Below, piece by piece: positions 1-4,651 of a stretch of DNA of 7,420 nt; the first letter of the stretch is position 1, and each line of letters opens with the position of its first letter. The notes beneath the pieces were generated by a model that was given only the letters and a program-made list of their open reading frames with translations, did no database searches and had not been told where the DNA came from. A program made the position numbers and the translations under genes. The DNA is taken from contig FR889103.1 of the NCBI GenBank assembly GCA_000435755.1, positions 21,750-29,169 on the forward strand, written 5' to 3'. Source of the stretch: Clostridium sp. CAG:508. GTDB lineage: Bacteria; Bacillota; Clostridia; TANB77; CAG-508.

Positions 1-168
1 ATTTTGCAAAGATTGTTTGGAGGAGGTGCAATTACACCTCCAAGACCGATGCCTCCACGTCCACCATTTCCACCAGTGGGACCAGGTAGGCCACCATTTT
101 CTGGAGGAAGACCACCTTATGGACCGGGAATGAATAGAATGGATATAGATTATTCTGAATATTTATAA
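1..168 (+). CDS. C-terminal end of a Pro/Gly/Arg-rich protein (5' truncated by window edge)
   Basis: Frame 1 is open from the first base to a TAA at 166-168, giving 55 residues with no start in view. The visible part begins ILQRLFGGG, then runs through a low-complexity stretch of PP, RP, GP and FP units (15 Pro, 9 Gly and 6 Arg in 55 residues). It ends in an acidic/aromatic tail, MDIDYSEYL. Such tails are usually disordered and occur in surface, coat or scaffold proteins, but the folded part lies outside the window, so I assign no function. That it is a real gene end is supported by the intrinsic terminator 32 bases after the stop and by the shift to CCA/GGA codons in otherwise very AT-rich DNA. 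The opposite strand is also open here but has no plausible ribosome binding site or protein character. Confidence 0.7.
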   Translation: MLQRLFGGGAITPPRPMPPRPPFPPVGPGRPPFSGGRPPYGPGMNRMDIDYSEYL

Positions 169-199
169 ATTTCAAAATTTTAACAATTTTTGAAATTTT

Positions 200-235
200 A
201 AAGATGTGCAAAATGTTGCATATCTTTTTTATTTT
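200..235 (+). terminator. Intrinsic terminator of the Pro/Gly-rich gene
   Basis: A 12-bp stem pairs 200-211 (AAAGATGTGCAA) with 216-227 (TTGCATATCTTT) through one G-U pair, with a 4-base loop at 212-215. A T-rich run follows (TTTATTTT, 228-235). It sits 32 bases after the stop at 168. A second, weaker AT-only inverted repeat lies between them (167-177 with 188-198). Confidence 0.75.
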
Positions 236-249
236 GGTCAAAAATAATA

Positions 250-270
250 TTGATAATTTGAAATTATCAA
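250..270. promoter_or_regulatory. Perfect 21-bp palindrome at the CBS-gene promoter (candidate operator)
   Basis: TTGATAATTT (250-259) and AAATTATCAA (261-270) are exact reverse complements around a single G at 260. The left arm contains a -10-like GATAAT (252-257); a -35 at suitable distance is poor. The palindrome ends 12 bases before the ribosome binding site, so it covers the expected -10/start region. That is where a dimeric repressor would bind. No run of T follows it, so it is not a terminator. Assignment to a specific regulator is not possible from sequence alone. Confidence 0.4.
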
Positions 271-294
271 ATAAATTTGAATGGAGAGTATGTT

Positions 295-732
295 ATGAAA
301 GTTAAAGATTGTATGTGTAATGAAATAGAATATGCTACACCATCTAACACAGTTCACGACTGTGCTACAATGATGAGCAACAAACATGTTGGTTGTATTC
401 CAGTATGTAATAATTCACAAAATGTTGTTGGACTTGTAACTGATCGTGACATTATTTTAAGATGTATTGCTTGTAATAAAGATCCAAATACTACACCAAT
501 TAGTGAAATTATGACTTGTGAAGTATGTTGCTGTGATGCTAATGCAGATGTAAAGGAAGCAGAAAATTTAATGTCTAAAAATCAAGTGAAAAGAATACCT
601 ATAATAGAGGACAACAAACTTATTGGCATGTTGACATTGGGAGATTTAGCTGCAAACAGTAAAATTAACGAAACAAATTTAGGAAATACTTTAGGTTGCA
701 TTTGTGGATGTGACAAGAAAAATGCACAATAG
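295..732 (+). CDS. Cysteine-rich tandem CBS-domain protein
   Basis: The protein has 145 residues, with two CBS domains making up nearly all of it. CBS1 spans about residues 1-62, with the motif VGCIPV (32-37) and GLVTDRDI (46-53). CBS2 spans about 70-125, with VKRIPI (98-103) and GMLTLGDL (111-118). CBS pairs usually bind adenine nucleotides and act as energy or ligand sensors; this one is free-standing, with no enzyme or transporter domain attached. ATG 295 is preferred because GGAGAG at 283-288 lies at the right distance and MKVKDxM is the usual start of this family; the in-frame TTG at 277 lies upstream of that site. The odd feature is 14 cysteines (6, 8, 23, 34, 38, 57, 60, 75, 78, 79, 80, 135, 137, 139), many in CxC, CxxC or CCC patterns, with a CxCxC tail. 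This suggests metal binding or thiol chemistry, which is inference. Confidence 0.9.
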   Translation: MKVKDCMCNEIEYATPSNTVHDCATMMSNKHVGCIPVCNNSQNVVGLVTDRDIILRCIACNKDPNTTPISEIMTCEVCCCDANADVKEAENLMSKNQVKRIPIIEDNKLIGMLTLGDLAANSKINETNLGNTLGCICGCDKKNAQ

Positions 733-734
733 TA

Positions 735-763
735 TTTAAATAAGTTATTATATATGATATAAT
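735..763 (+). promoter_or_regulatory. Extended -10 promoter upstream of the AI-2E-type gene
   Basis: TTTAAA (735-740) is separated by exactly 17 bases from a perfect TATAAT (758-763). The latter is preceded by TGA at 755-757, an extended -10 (TGnTATAAT). Transcription would begin near 770, giving a leader of about 28 bases before the ATG at 798. No terminator separates this gene from the CBS gene, so read-through is also possible. Confidence 0.65.
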
Positions 764-797
764 TCGGTCATATTAAAAAGAAAGGGAACAATTACAT

Positions 798-1892
798 ATG
801 ATTATAGATATGAATTATTGGGGAAAAGTACTAAAAAACCTACTAATATTGGCACTATCTATTCTTGGCTTTTATCTAGGATTTAAACTTGTAATTTTTT
901 ATATGCCATTTTTAGTAGCATTCATTATTTCACTATTATTAGAACCATGCATTAGATTTATAATGAGAAAAACCAAACTGAGACGAAAAACGAGTTCTAT
1001 TATAATATTCATAATTGCAATAATTATAATAGCGGGACTTTTAGTGTGGGCATCAATAACATTAGTAACAGAAGCATCTAATTTACTTACAAATTTAAAC
1101 GAATATTTTGAAAAAGGATATCAACTAGTACAGAATCTAATAGCTTCAGTTGATTTTGAAAGTTTAAAAATACCAGACAACATAATGTCAACCATTCAAC
1201 AGTCTTCACTTGATTTTTTAGGAAACTTAACAAACTGGGCTAAATCAGCATTGACAAATGCAATTAACTTTTTAACATCTATACCAACAATAGGAGTATA
1301 TACAGTTGTTACATTATTAGCATTATATTTTATTTGTGTAGATAAAGTATACATGATAGACCAATTAGAACATCATATGCCAGAAACTTGGGTTAAAAAA
1401 ATAGGAATTCATATAAAAGAACTTACTAAATCATTAGGAGGATATTTAAAAGCAGAAGTTACTTTAGTATTTATATCATTTGTTATTTGCTTAATAGGAT
1501 TATATATATTTCATTTTGCAGGCTTGAATGTTCAATACCCATTGTTAATGGCCTTAATTATAGGATTTGTAGATTTATTACCTATATTTGGTTCTGGAAC
1601 ATTTATGATACCATGGGCTGTAATATCAGCATGTTCAGGAGATTTTACATTAGCAATATGGATTATAGTTTTATGGATTATAATGTCTGTAGTAAGACAA
1701 TTTATAGAACCTAGAATGGTGAGTGGAAAAATAGGTATACATCCAATATTTACCTTAATTGCAATGTATACAGGATTTAAATTCATAGGAGTTATTGGTA
1801 TGTTTATAGGACCAATAATACTAATAATATTAAAAAATATATTCTCAACATTTATTGATAAAGGAGTATTCAAATCAATATTTGAAAGATAA
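798..1892 (+). CDS. AI-2E family (YtvI-like) polytopic membrane protein
   Basis: The 364 residues show the architecture of the AI-2E transporter family (PF01594). Paired N-terminal hydrophobic helices lie at about 11-50 and 66-90. An amphipathic, likely extracytoplasmic stretch (91-160) holds few hydrophobic runs, and a helix follows at about 163-182. The conserved C-terminal half comprises helices near 220-242, 246-275, 283-300, 315-335 and 335-352. Family signatures visible are VDLLPIFGSG (258-267), VVRQFIEPR (298-306) and FIGPI (336-340). The DLLP, PWA and RQFIEPR pattern resembles sporulation membrane protein YtvI, but one member cannot be assigned to that role by sequence alone. The family includes peptide or AI-2 exporters and Na+/H+ antiporters, so the substrate is unknown. 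The start follows AAAGGGA (781-787); ATG 810 is a weaker alternative. The gene ends 18 bases before a shared terminator. Confidence 0.9.
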   Translation: MIIDMNYWGKVLKNLLILALSILGFYLGFKLVIFYMPFLVAFIISLLLEPCIRFIMRKTKLRRKTSSIIIFIIAIIIIAGLLVWASITLVTEASNLLTNLNEYFEKGYQLVQNLIASVDFESLKIPDNIMSTIQQSSLDFLGNLTNWAKSALTNAINFLTSIPTIGVYTVVTLLALYFICVDKVYMIDQLEHHMPETWVKKIGIHIKELTKSLGGYLKAEVTLVFISFVICLIGLYIFHFAGLNVQYPLLMALIIGFVDLLPIFGSGTFMIPWAVISACSGDFTLAIWIIVLWIIMSVVRQFIEPRMVSGKIGIHPIFTLIAMYTGFKFIGVIGMFIGPIILIILKNIFSTFIDKGVFKSIFER

Positions 1893-1910
1893 CTAATATT
1901 GAAAATGCCT

Positions 1911-1941
1911 AAAAAGCTAGACCTCAAAGGTCTAGCTTTTT
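1911..1941. terminator. Bidirectional intrinsic terminator between convergent genes
   Basis: AAAAAGCTAGACCT (1911-1924) pairs perfectly over 14 bp with AGGTCTAGCTTTTT (1928-1941) around a CAA loop. The five As and five Ts at the base give a U-tract on either strand. It therefore serves the plus-strand AI-2E-type gene (stop at 1892) and the minus-strand gene whose stop is at 1952. Confidence 0.92.
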
Positions 1942-1951
1942 GAATCTATGT

Positions 1952-2494
1952 CTAAAATATTGCAGATGTTGGAACAAATGTAGCATCAGGTGGATACACG
2001 TATTCGTCAGAAGGTTTATCAATTTTTTGTATTTTTGTAATTTTTAATATTGGCATGTCTCCATGATAATCGCCTTTTATAATTTCTCCTTCAATTTGAA
2101 TCCAAGTTTTATCAGCATATTGTTTTATATCGTCACATTCACACAAAAAACCTACAATAACTGTTTGCAAATCAGAAGAGATAACCATATCTCTAGCTAG
2201 AACAAATTGATTTTCTTTAAAGTCTACCATTCTATGTATGTATCCGGAAAAGCTCACTCTCATACCAACGTAATCGTCTATATTATCATGCACAGTTTTT
2301 AGTACATTGGTATAATTGCTAACTGTGAGTTCTTGAACTTTCACAGAATTTGTATCATCATTCGTTTTGAAAAAATTATTTCCTAAAATACGGTAAACAA
2401 CAATAGCAGTTATTATAATAATAATTCCTAGTAGAATTCCTAAAAATATTTTACCTAATTTATTTCCGTCAATTTTTAAGTTATAAATAAACAT
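1952..2494 (-). CDS. Single-pass membrane protein with a DUF1980/YcgQ-like C-terminal domain
   Basis: The protein has 180 residues: a short cytoplasmic start, one strong transmembrane helix (about 16-37, rich in Ile), a polar linker, then a beta-rich outer domain from about 60 to 165. Motifs there, YVGMRVSFSGYIHR (75-88), DFKENQFVLARDMV (91-104), VGFLCEC (114-120), WIQIEGEI (131-138) and DEYVYPP (163-169), match my recollection of the C-terminal domain of B. subtilis YcgQ (TIGR03943/DUF1980). YcgQ is a putative subunit of a YcgR-type permease. Family members usually carry several helices and a CC pair after the NQFVxAR motif; here there is one helix and SS (106-107). ATG 2494 is chosen because CAAAGGTG (2510-2503) lies 8 bases ahead. 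The in-frame ATG at 2530 lacks such a site and would place this sequence inside the coding region. No permease gene is adjacent, so the function is open. Confidence 0.75.
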   Translation of the reverse strand: MFIYNLKIDGNKLGKIFLGILLGIIIIITAIVVYRILGNNFFKTNDDTNSVKVQELTVSNYTNVLKTVHDNIDDYVGMRVSFSGYIHRMVDFKENQFVLARDMVISSDLQTVIVGFLCECDDIKQYADKTWIQIEGEIIKGDYHGDMPILKITKIQKIDKPSDEYVYPPDATFVPTSAIF

Positions 2495-2502
2495 ACACAT
2501 CA

Positions 2503-2510
2503 CACCTTTG
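2503..2510 (-). promoter_or_regulatory. Ribosome binding site that sets the start of the DUF1980-like gene
   Basis: On the minus strand this reads CAAAGGTG and ends 8 bases before ATG 2494. It favours that start over the in-frame ATGs at 2530 and 2500. Confidence 0.65.
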
Positions 2511-2571
2511 ATACAATATATTAAATTCATTGGAAAATTATGTTAGAAATATTGCGATTTATATGGAAAAT

Positions 2572-2606
2572 AAAAGAGATAGTAAGATGGGATTACTATC
2601 TCTTTT
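2572..2606 (-). terminator. Terminator-like hairpin in the divergent intergenic region (attenuator or sRNA end)
   Basis: AAAAGAGATAGTA (2572-2584) pairs perfectly over 13 bp with TACTATCTCTTTT (2594-2606); one more A-T pair closes a 7-base loop. On the minus strand the stem is followed by TTTTATTTT, a good U-tract; on the plus strand the T-run is interrupted (TTTTCTG). Genes diverge from this region, so it cannot be a normal gene-end terminator for either neighbour. On the minus strand it lies about 78 bases upstream of the DUF1980-like start and about 40 bases after a candidate promoter. Confidence 0.6.
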
Positions 2607-2653
2607 CTGTGATATATGAACACGCCGATGTTTATTATGTCTATAACTATATT

Positions 2654-2682
2654 ATTATTTTAATTTAACACTTAAAAATCAA
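2654..2682 (-). promoter_or_regulatory. Candidate minus-strand promoter upstream of the hairpin
   Basis: On the minus strand TTGATT (2682-2677) is followed after exactly 17 bases by AATAAT (2659-2654), matching 4/6 and 5/6 consensus bases. Transcription would start near 2647 and run into the 2572-2606 hairpin and then the DUF1980-like gene. I see no equally good minus-strand promoter between the hairpin and that gene. In DNA this AT-rich, chance matches are common, so confidence is limited. Confidence 0.35.
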
Positions 2683-2721
2683 TGTTAATTATTTGAAGAA
2701 AATATTATAATAAATTAAAAA

Positions 2722-2761
2722 TGTTACAGAAATATTAAGTTTATATTACGTTTTTGTAACA
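2722..2761. repeat. Spaced inverted repeat next to the promoter of the unknown operon
   Basis: TGTTACAGAAA (2722-2732) and TTTTTGTAACA (2751-2761) are inverted copies with one mismatch in 11, separated by 18 bases. The outer TGTTACA/TGTAACA cores are 33 bases apart centre to centre, about three helical turns. The right copy ends one base before a TTGATA -35-like box at 2763-2768. It looks more like a paired operator than a terminator because no useful T-run follows. Confidence 0.35.
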
Positions 2762-2774
2762 GTTGATATATTTA

Positions 2775-2803
2775 TTGAAAAAAGATAGATTTTATGAAAT
2801 AAT
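2775..2803 (+). promoter_or_regulatory. Candidate promoter of the two-gene unknown operon
   Basis: TTGAAA (2775-2780) and AATAAT (2798-2803) are 17 bases apart, each matching 5 of 6 consensus bases, which would give a leader of about 25 bases. An overlapping alternative is TTGATA (2763-2768) with TAGATT (2786-2791), also at 17 bases. Confidence 0.4.
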
Positions 2804-2834
2804 TACTATAAATATATTTTTTGGAGGTTGTAAT

Positions 2835-3788
2835 ATGGCTTTAACTGTATATAAACAAATAGCAAAAGATGCGTTAATGAGTTGGAATGGTTTATCAGAA
2901 GAAGAAGCAACAAAAGTAGTTCAAGAAAGTTCAAATGAAGAACTAGAATCACAAGTATATGCACAGGGCTCAATAGACGCTGCAATAAAAGGGTTTCAAA
3001 AATATTCTCAAGAATATCTAAAAAACAAAAATGGTTATGAGCAACCAATAAGTGAACAAGATATGGAAACATTTAAAGAAATAATCATGACAGGCGATTA
3101 CAGAAATGGGTCTACTAATGATTTCTTTGAAACAGTAAAAAAACAAATGGGGTTAGGAAGAGAAAATACTGATGAAAAACAGATTGCAGAAGACACAAGA
3201 GACATGGTAATATCAGTACTATCTACTATACATGATGGATGGGTTCATGACAATCAAAAAAAGTTCTTTGCAAGAGATAAAAAATATCAACATATGCCAA
3301 TAGAGTTAATTGGTTGGAAAGAAGCAAAAAGCGACTTACTATTTTTAAAACCTATTTTAGAAGCAATGGATTTGTCAGCTTATATTTCAGAAGAAGACTT
3401 AGAAAAAGCATATAATCAAAGGGTTCAAGCTTTTTTAGAGGAGAAGGGTATTACAGACATTGATAAACTAAGTGAGCAGATTTCAAGAGGAGCAGAGTTT
3501 TATCCTGCTTTAGAAGGACAAGACGATATTACACAAGCATTACAAGATACCGAGTTTGTGAAACAACAAGTAGTTAGTGGAATTAAAGATAAAGGAATTG
3601 GAACAAATGAACAATTTGCACAGCAATTGTTTAGTGAAAAAGCCAACAATGGAAAAAGTGTACAAGATTTAGGAAGAGAGACTATAGATATTCAGGAAGA
3701 AACATCTTATATAGATAAAACACAGGAAGACCTTGAAAGAGAGCAAAAAACAATTGAAGATAAGGATAAAAATACACAAGAATTGTAA
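2835..3788 (+). CDS. Hypothetical soluble protein, 317 aa, with an HDGWVHDN core motif
   Basis: I do not recognise the function. The start at ATG 2835 is well supported: GGAGG at 2823-2827 lies 7 bases upstream, whereas the in-frame TTG at 2763 falls in the promoter region. No signal peptide or membrane helix is visible, so the product is probably cytosolic. Residues 1-57 form a mostly helical charged region (WNGLSEEEA, ELESQVYA, SIDAAIKGF). A middle segment runs through 58-120. Residues 121-180 are the most distinctive part, with VLSTIHDGWVHDN (128-140), FFARDKKYQHMPIELIGW (144-161) and DLLFLKPILEAM (167-178); this density of Trp, His and Asp looks conserved. Residues 185-205 are helical, and the tail (285-317) is a run of Glu, Lys, Asp and Gln, likely coiled or disordered. 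The next gene begins 12 bases after the stop, so the two are almost certainly co-transcribed. I recall similar uncharacterised proteins in Clostridia but cannot name a family. Confidence 0.85.
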   Translation: MALTVYKQIAKDALMSWNGLSEEEATKVVQESSNEELESQVYAQGSIDAAIKGFQKYSQEYLKNKNGYEQPISEQDMETFKEIIMTGDYRNGSTNDFFETVKKQMGLGRENTDEKQIAEDTRDMVISVLSTIHDGWVHDNQKKFFARDKKYQHMPIELIGWKEAKSDLLFLKPILEAMDLSAYISEEDLEKAYNQRVQAFLEEKGITDIDKLSEQISRGAEFYPALEGQDDITQALQDTEFVKQQVVSGIKDKGIGTNEQFAQQLFSEKANNGKSVQDLGRETIDIQEETSYIDKTQEDLEREQKTIEDKDKNTQEL

Positions 3789-3800
3789 CAAAGGAGAAAA

Positions 3801-4244
3801 ATGGAAAATATAGAATATGCAAATGCATATAGTGAAGTTCTTGAAATATTGAAGAATATTTCGAAAGAAGATTATGAAAAAGTACCAAGTGAAAAAATTG
3901 ATTTATTTGAAAAAAATGCTAATAAAAATTATAACTTTCAGTATGATACCAATCTCACGTTAGATGAGCAAAATGTTTCTAAAAGAGCTAAAGCTATTAT
4001 TGCTATTTTGTTTAGAGACTATTGGGCTACACCTGAACAAAGAGAAAAAATACTAGCAAAACAAAACTATGATAGAATACAGATTGAAAAGAATAAGCAA
4101 AAACAATATAACGTAGACAATATATTTAAAAATAAAGAGAGAAAAGTAGAAACAGTAGAAAATTCTGTTTCTATGATAGAATACAAAGAGCCAATTTTTG
4201 CAAGAATAAAAAAATGGTTTAAACAGACTTTTAAAAAATATTGA
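3801..4244 (+). CDS. Hypothetical protein, 147 aa, with basic amphipathic C-terminal helix
   Basis: The function is not recognised. AAAGGAG (3790-3796) lies 4 bases before ATG 3801. The gene follows the 317-aa gene after only 12 bases, so they form an operon. The N-terminal half (1-80) is helical and charged, with YANAYSEVLEIL (6-17), EDYEKVPSEKIDLFEKNANK (23-42), LDEQNVSKRAKAIIAILFRDYWATPEQR (54-81) and a compact aromatic YWAT motif (74-77). Residues 82-125 are a Lys/Gln/Glu-rich linker. The last 16 residues (132-147, IFARIKKWFKQTFKKY) could form a basic amphipathic helix of the type that lies on membranes. There is no signal peptide or true membrane segment. I recall abundant similar small hypothetical proteins in Firmicutes, always without an assigned role. 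Confidence 0.85.
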   Translation: MENIEYANAYSEVLEILKNISKEDYEKVPSEKIDLFEKNANKNYNFQYDTNLTLDEQNVSKRAKAIIAILFRDYWATPEQREKILAKQNYDRIQIEKNKQKQYNVDNIFKNKERKVETVENSVSMIEYKEPIFARIKKWFKQTFKKY

Positions 4245-4269
4245 AAGATCAAGTTAAAAATGATAAAAT
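4241..4269 (+). promoter_or_regulatory. Promoter of the small membrane protein gene, overlapping the upstream stop codon
   Basis: TTGAAA (4241-4246) and TAAAAT (4264-4269) are separated by 17 bases, and TGA at 4261-4263 gives an extended -10. The -35 overlaps the TGA stop of the 147-aa gene (4242-4244). There is no terminator here, so the small gene can be read both from its own promoter and as the third gene of the operon. Confidence 0.6.
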
Positions 4270-4319
4270 ATAAATACTATGGTAATACTATATTTATTAT
4301 TTGAGAGGGAGAATGACAT

Positions 4320-4517
4320 ATGACAATAGCATTAATAGGAATATTCATAGCTTTAATAATCTTATTCGGAAAGTTATTCATAATTGGAATACGGATAATA
4401 TTGCCACCCAAAATAGATTTCTACTTCTTTATGGCGGCAATATTATCTATTAGTAGTCTTTGGGGTATCATATCACTGACGTTAATGCTGATTAGATTAT
4501 TAAAAATTCTTTTGTAA
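4320..4517 (+). CDS. Small two-helix membrane protein, 65 aa
   Basis: A GAGGGAG ribosome binding site (4305-4311) lies 8 bases before ATG 4320, and an independent promoter and a strong terminator bracket the gene, so it is probably real despite its size. The product is nearly all hydrophobic: helix 1 at about 2-27 and helix 2 at about 34-57, joined by PPKID (29-33). It ends in a short tail carrying one Arg and one Lys (RLLKILL). No cysteine, catalytic motif or cleavage site is visible. It could be a membrane partner of the two preceding unknown proteins or an independent small membrane protein; some toxins are similar in size, but nothing else here supports a toxin-antitoxin system. Confidence 0.7.
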   Translation: MTIALIGIFIALIILFGKLFIIGIRIILPPKIDFYFFMAAILSISSLWGIISLTLMLIRLLKILL

Positions 4518-4531
4518 AAAAGCATTCTCTT

Positions 4532-4580
4532 AAAAGGAAAGTTGTTAGTTCTAATAGAATTAATAACTTTTCCTTTTTTT
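4532..4580 (+). terminator. Strong intrinsic terminator between the small membrane gene and secA
   Basis: Bases 4532-4552 pair with 4556-4577 over 21 base pairs, with two G-U pairs, one bulged T (4571) and a 3-base AAT loop. Seven Ts follow (4574-4580). It starts 14 bases after the stop at 4517 and isolates the preceding genes from secA, whose -35 starts at 4582. Confidence 0.92.
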
Positions 4581-4581
4581 C

Positions 4582-4610
4582 TTGCGATTTTTCTATAAAA
4601 GTGATATTAT
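4582..4610 (+). promoter_or_regulatory. secA promoter (extended -10)
   Basis: TTGCGA (4582-4587), a 17-base spacer and TATTAT (4605-4610) preceded by TGA (4602-4604) form an extended -10 promoter. Transcription would start near 4617, leaving a leader of about 35 bases before ATG 4652. Confidence 0.7.
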
Positions 4611-4651
4611 ATCATAGATGTAAGATTTTACAAAAAGAAAGGAAGAAAGAC

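Noticed and set aside
32..241. Minus-strand open frame of 69 codons opposite the Pro/Gly-rich gene end
   Set aside because: It crosses the terminator, has no ribosome binding site, and the plus-strand frame fits the compositional shift and the terminator position.
277..294. In-frame TTG start giving the CBS protein six extra residues
   Set aside because: The GGAGAG ribosome binding site lies inside this extension, and the family starts at MKVKD.
1487..1714. Plus-strand frame of 75 codons inside the AI-2E-type gene
   Set aside because: It is a shifted frame of a gene with clear family motifs; no ribosome binding site.
1532..1927. Minus-strand frame of 131 codons opposite the AI-2E-type gene
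   Set aside because: It is the antisense of a conserved membrane protein and its first codons lie in the bidirectional terminator.
2495..2530. Upstream ATG start for the DUF1980-like gene, adding 12 residues
   Set aside because: No ribosome binding site precedes ATG 2530, and a good one lies inside the extension ahead of ATG 2494.
2616..2663. 15-codon plus-strand mini-ORF in the divergent intergenic region
   Set aside because: No ribosome binding site and no compositional sign of coding; chance in AT-rich DNA.
2763..2834. TTG start giving the 317-aa protein 24 extra residues
   Set aside because: The extension covers the promoter and the strong GGAGG site that serves ATG 2835.
2806..3072. 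Minus-strand Leu/His-rich frame opposite the 317-aa gene
   Set aside because: It is the antisense product of Lys/Glu/Asn-rich codons, with no start signals.
3682..4252. Minus-strand frames opposite the 147-aa gene (3682-3888 and 4067-4252)
   Set aside because: Same antisense artefact; no ribosome binding sites, and the plus strand carries the supported operon.
4320..4517. The 65-aa membrane protein as a type I toxin
   Set aside because: Its size and hydrophobicity fit, but I see no antisense RNA promoter or repeats of the kind such loci carry.
4601..4651. GTG start giving SecA 17 extra residues
   Set aside because: It overlaps the extended -10 promoter, and the usual SecA start MGLF follows a proper ribosome binding site.
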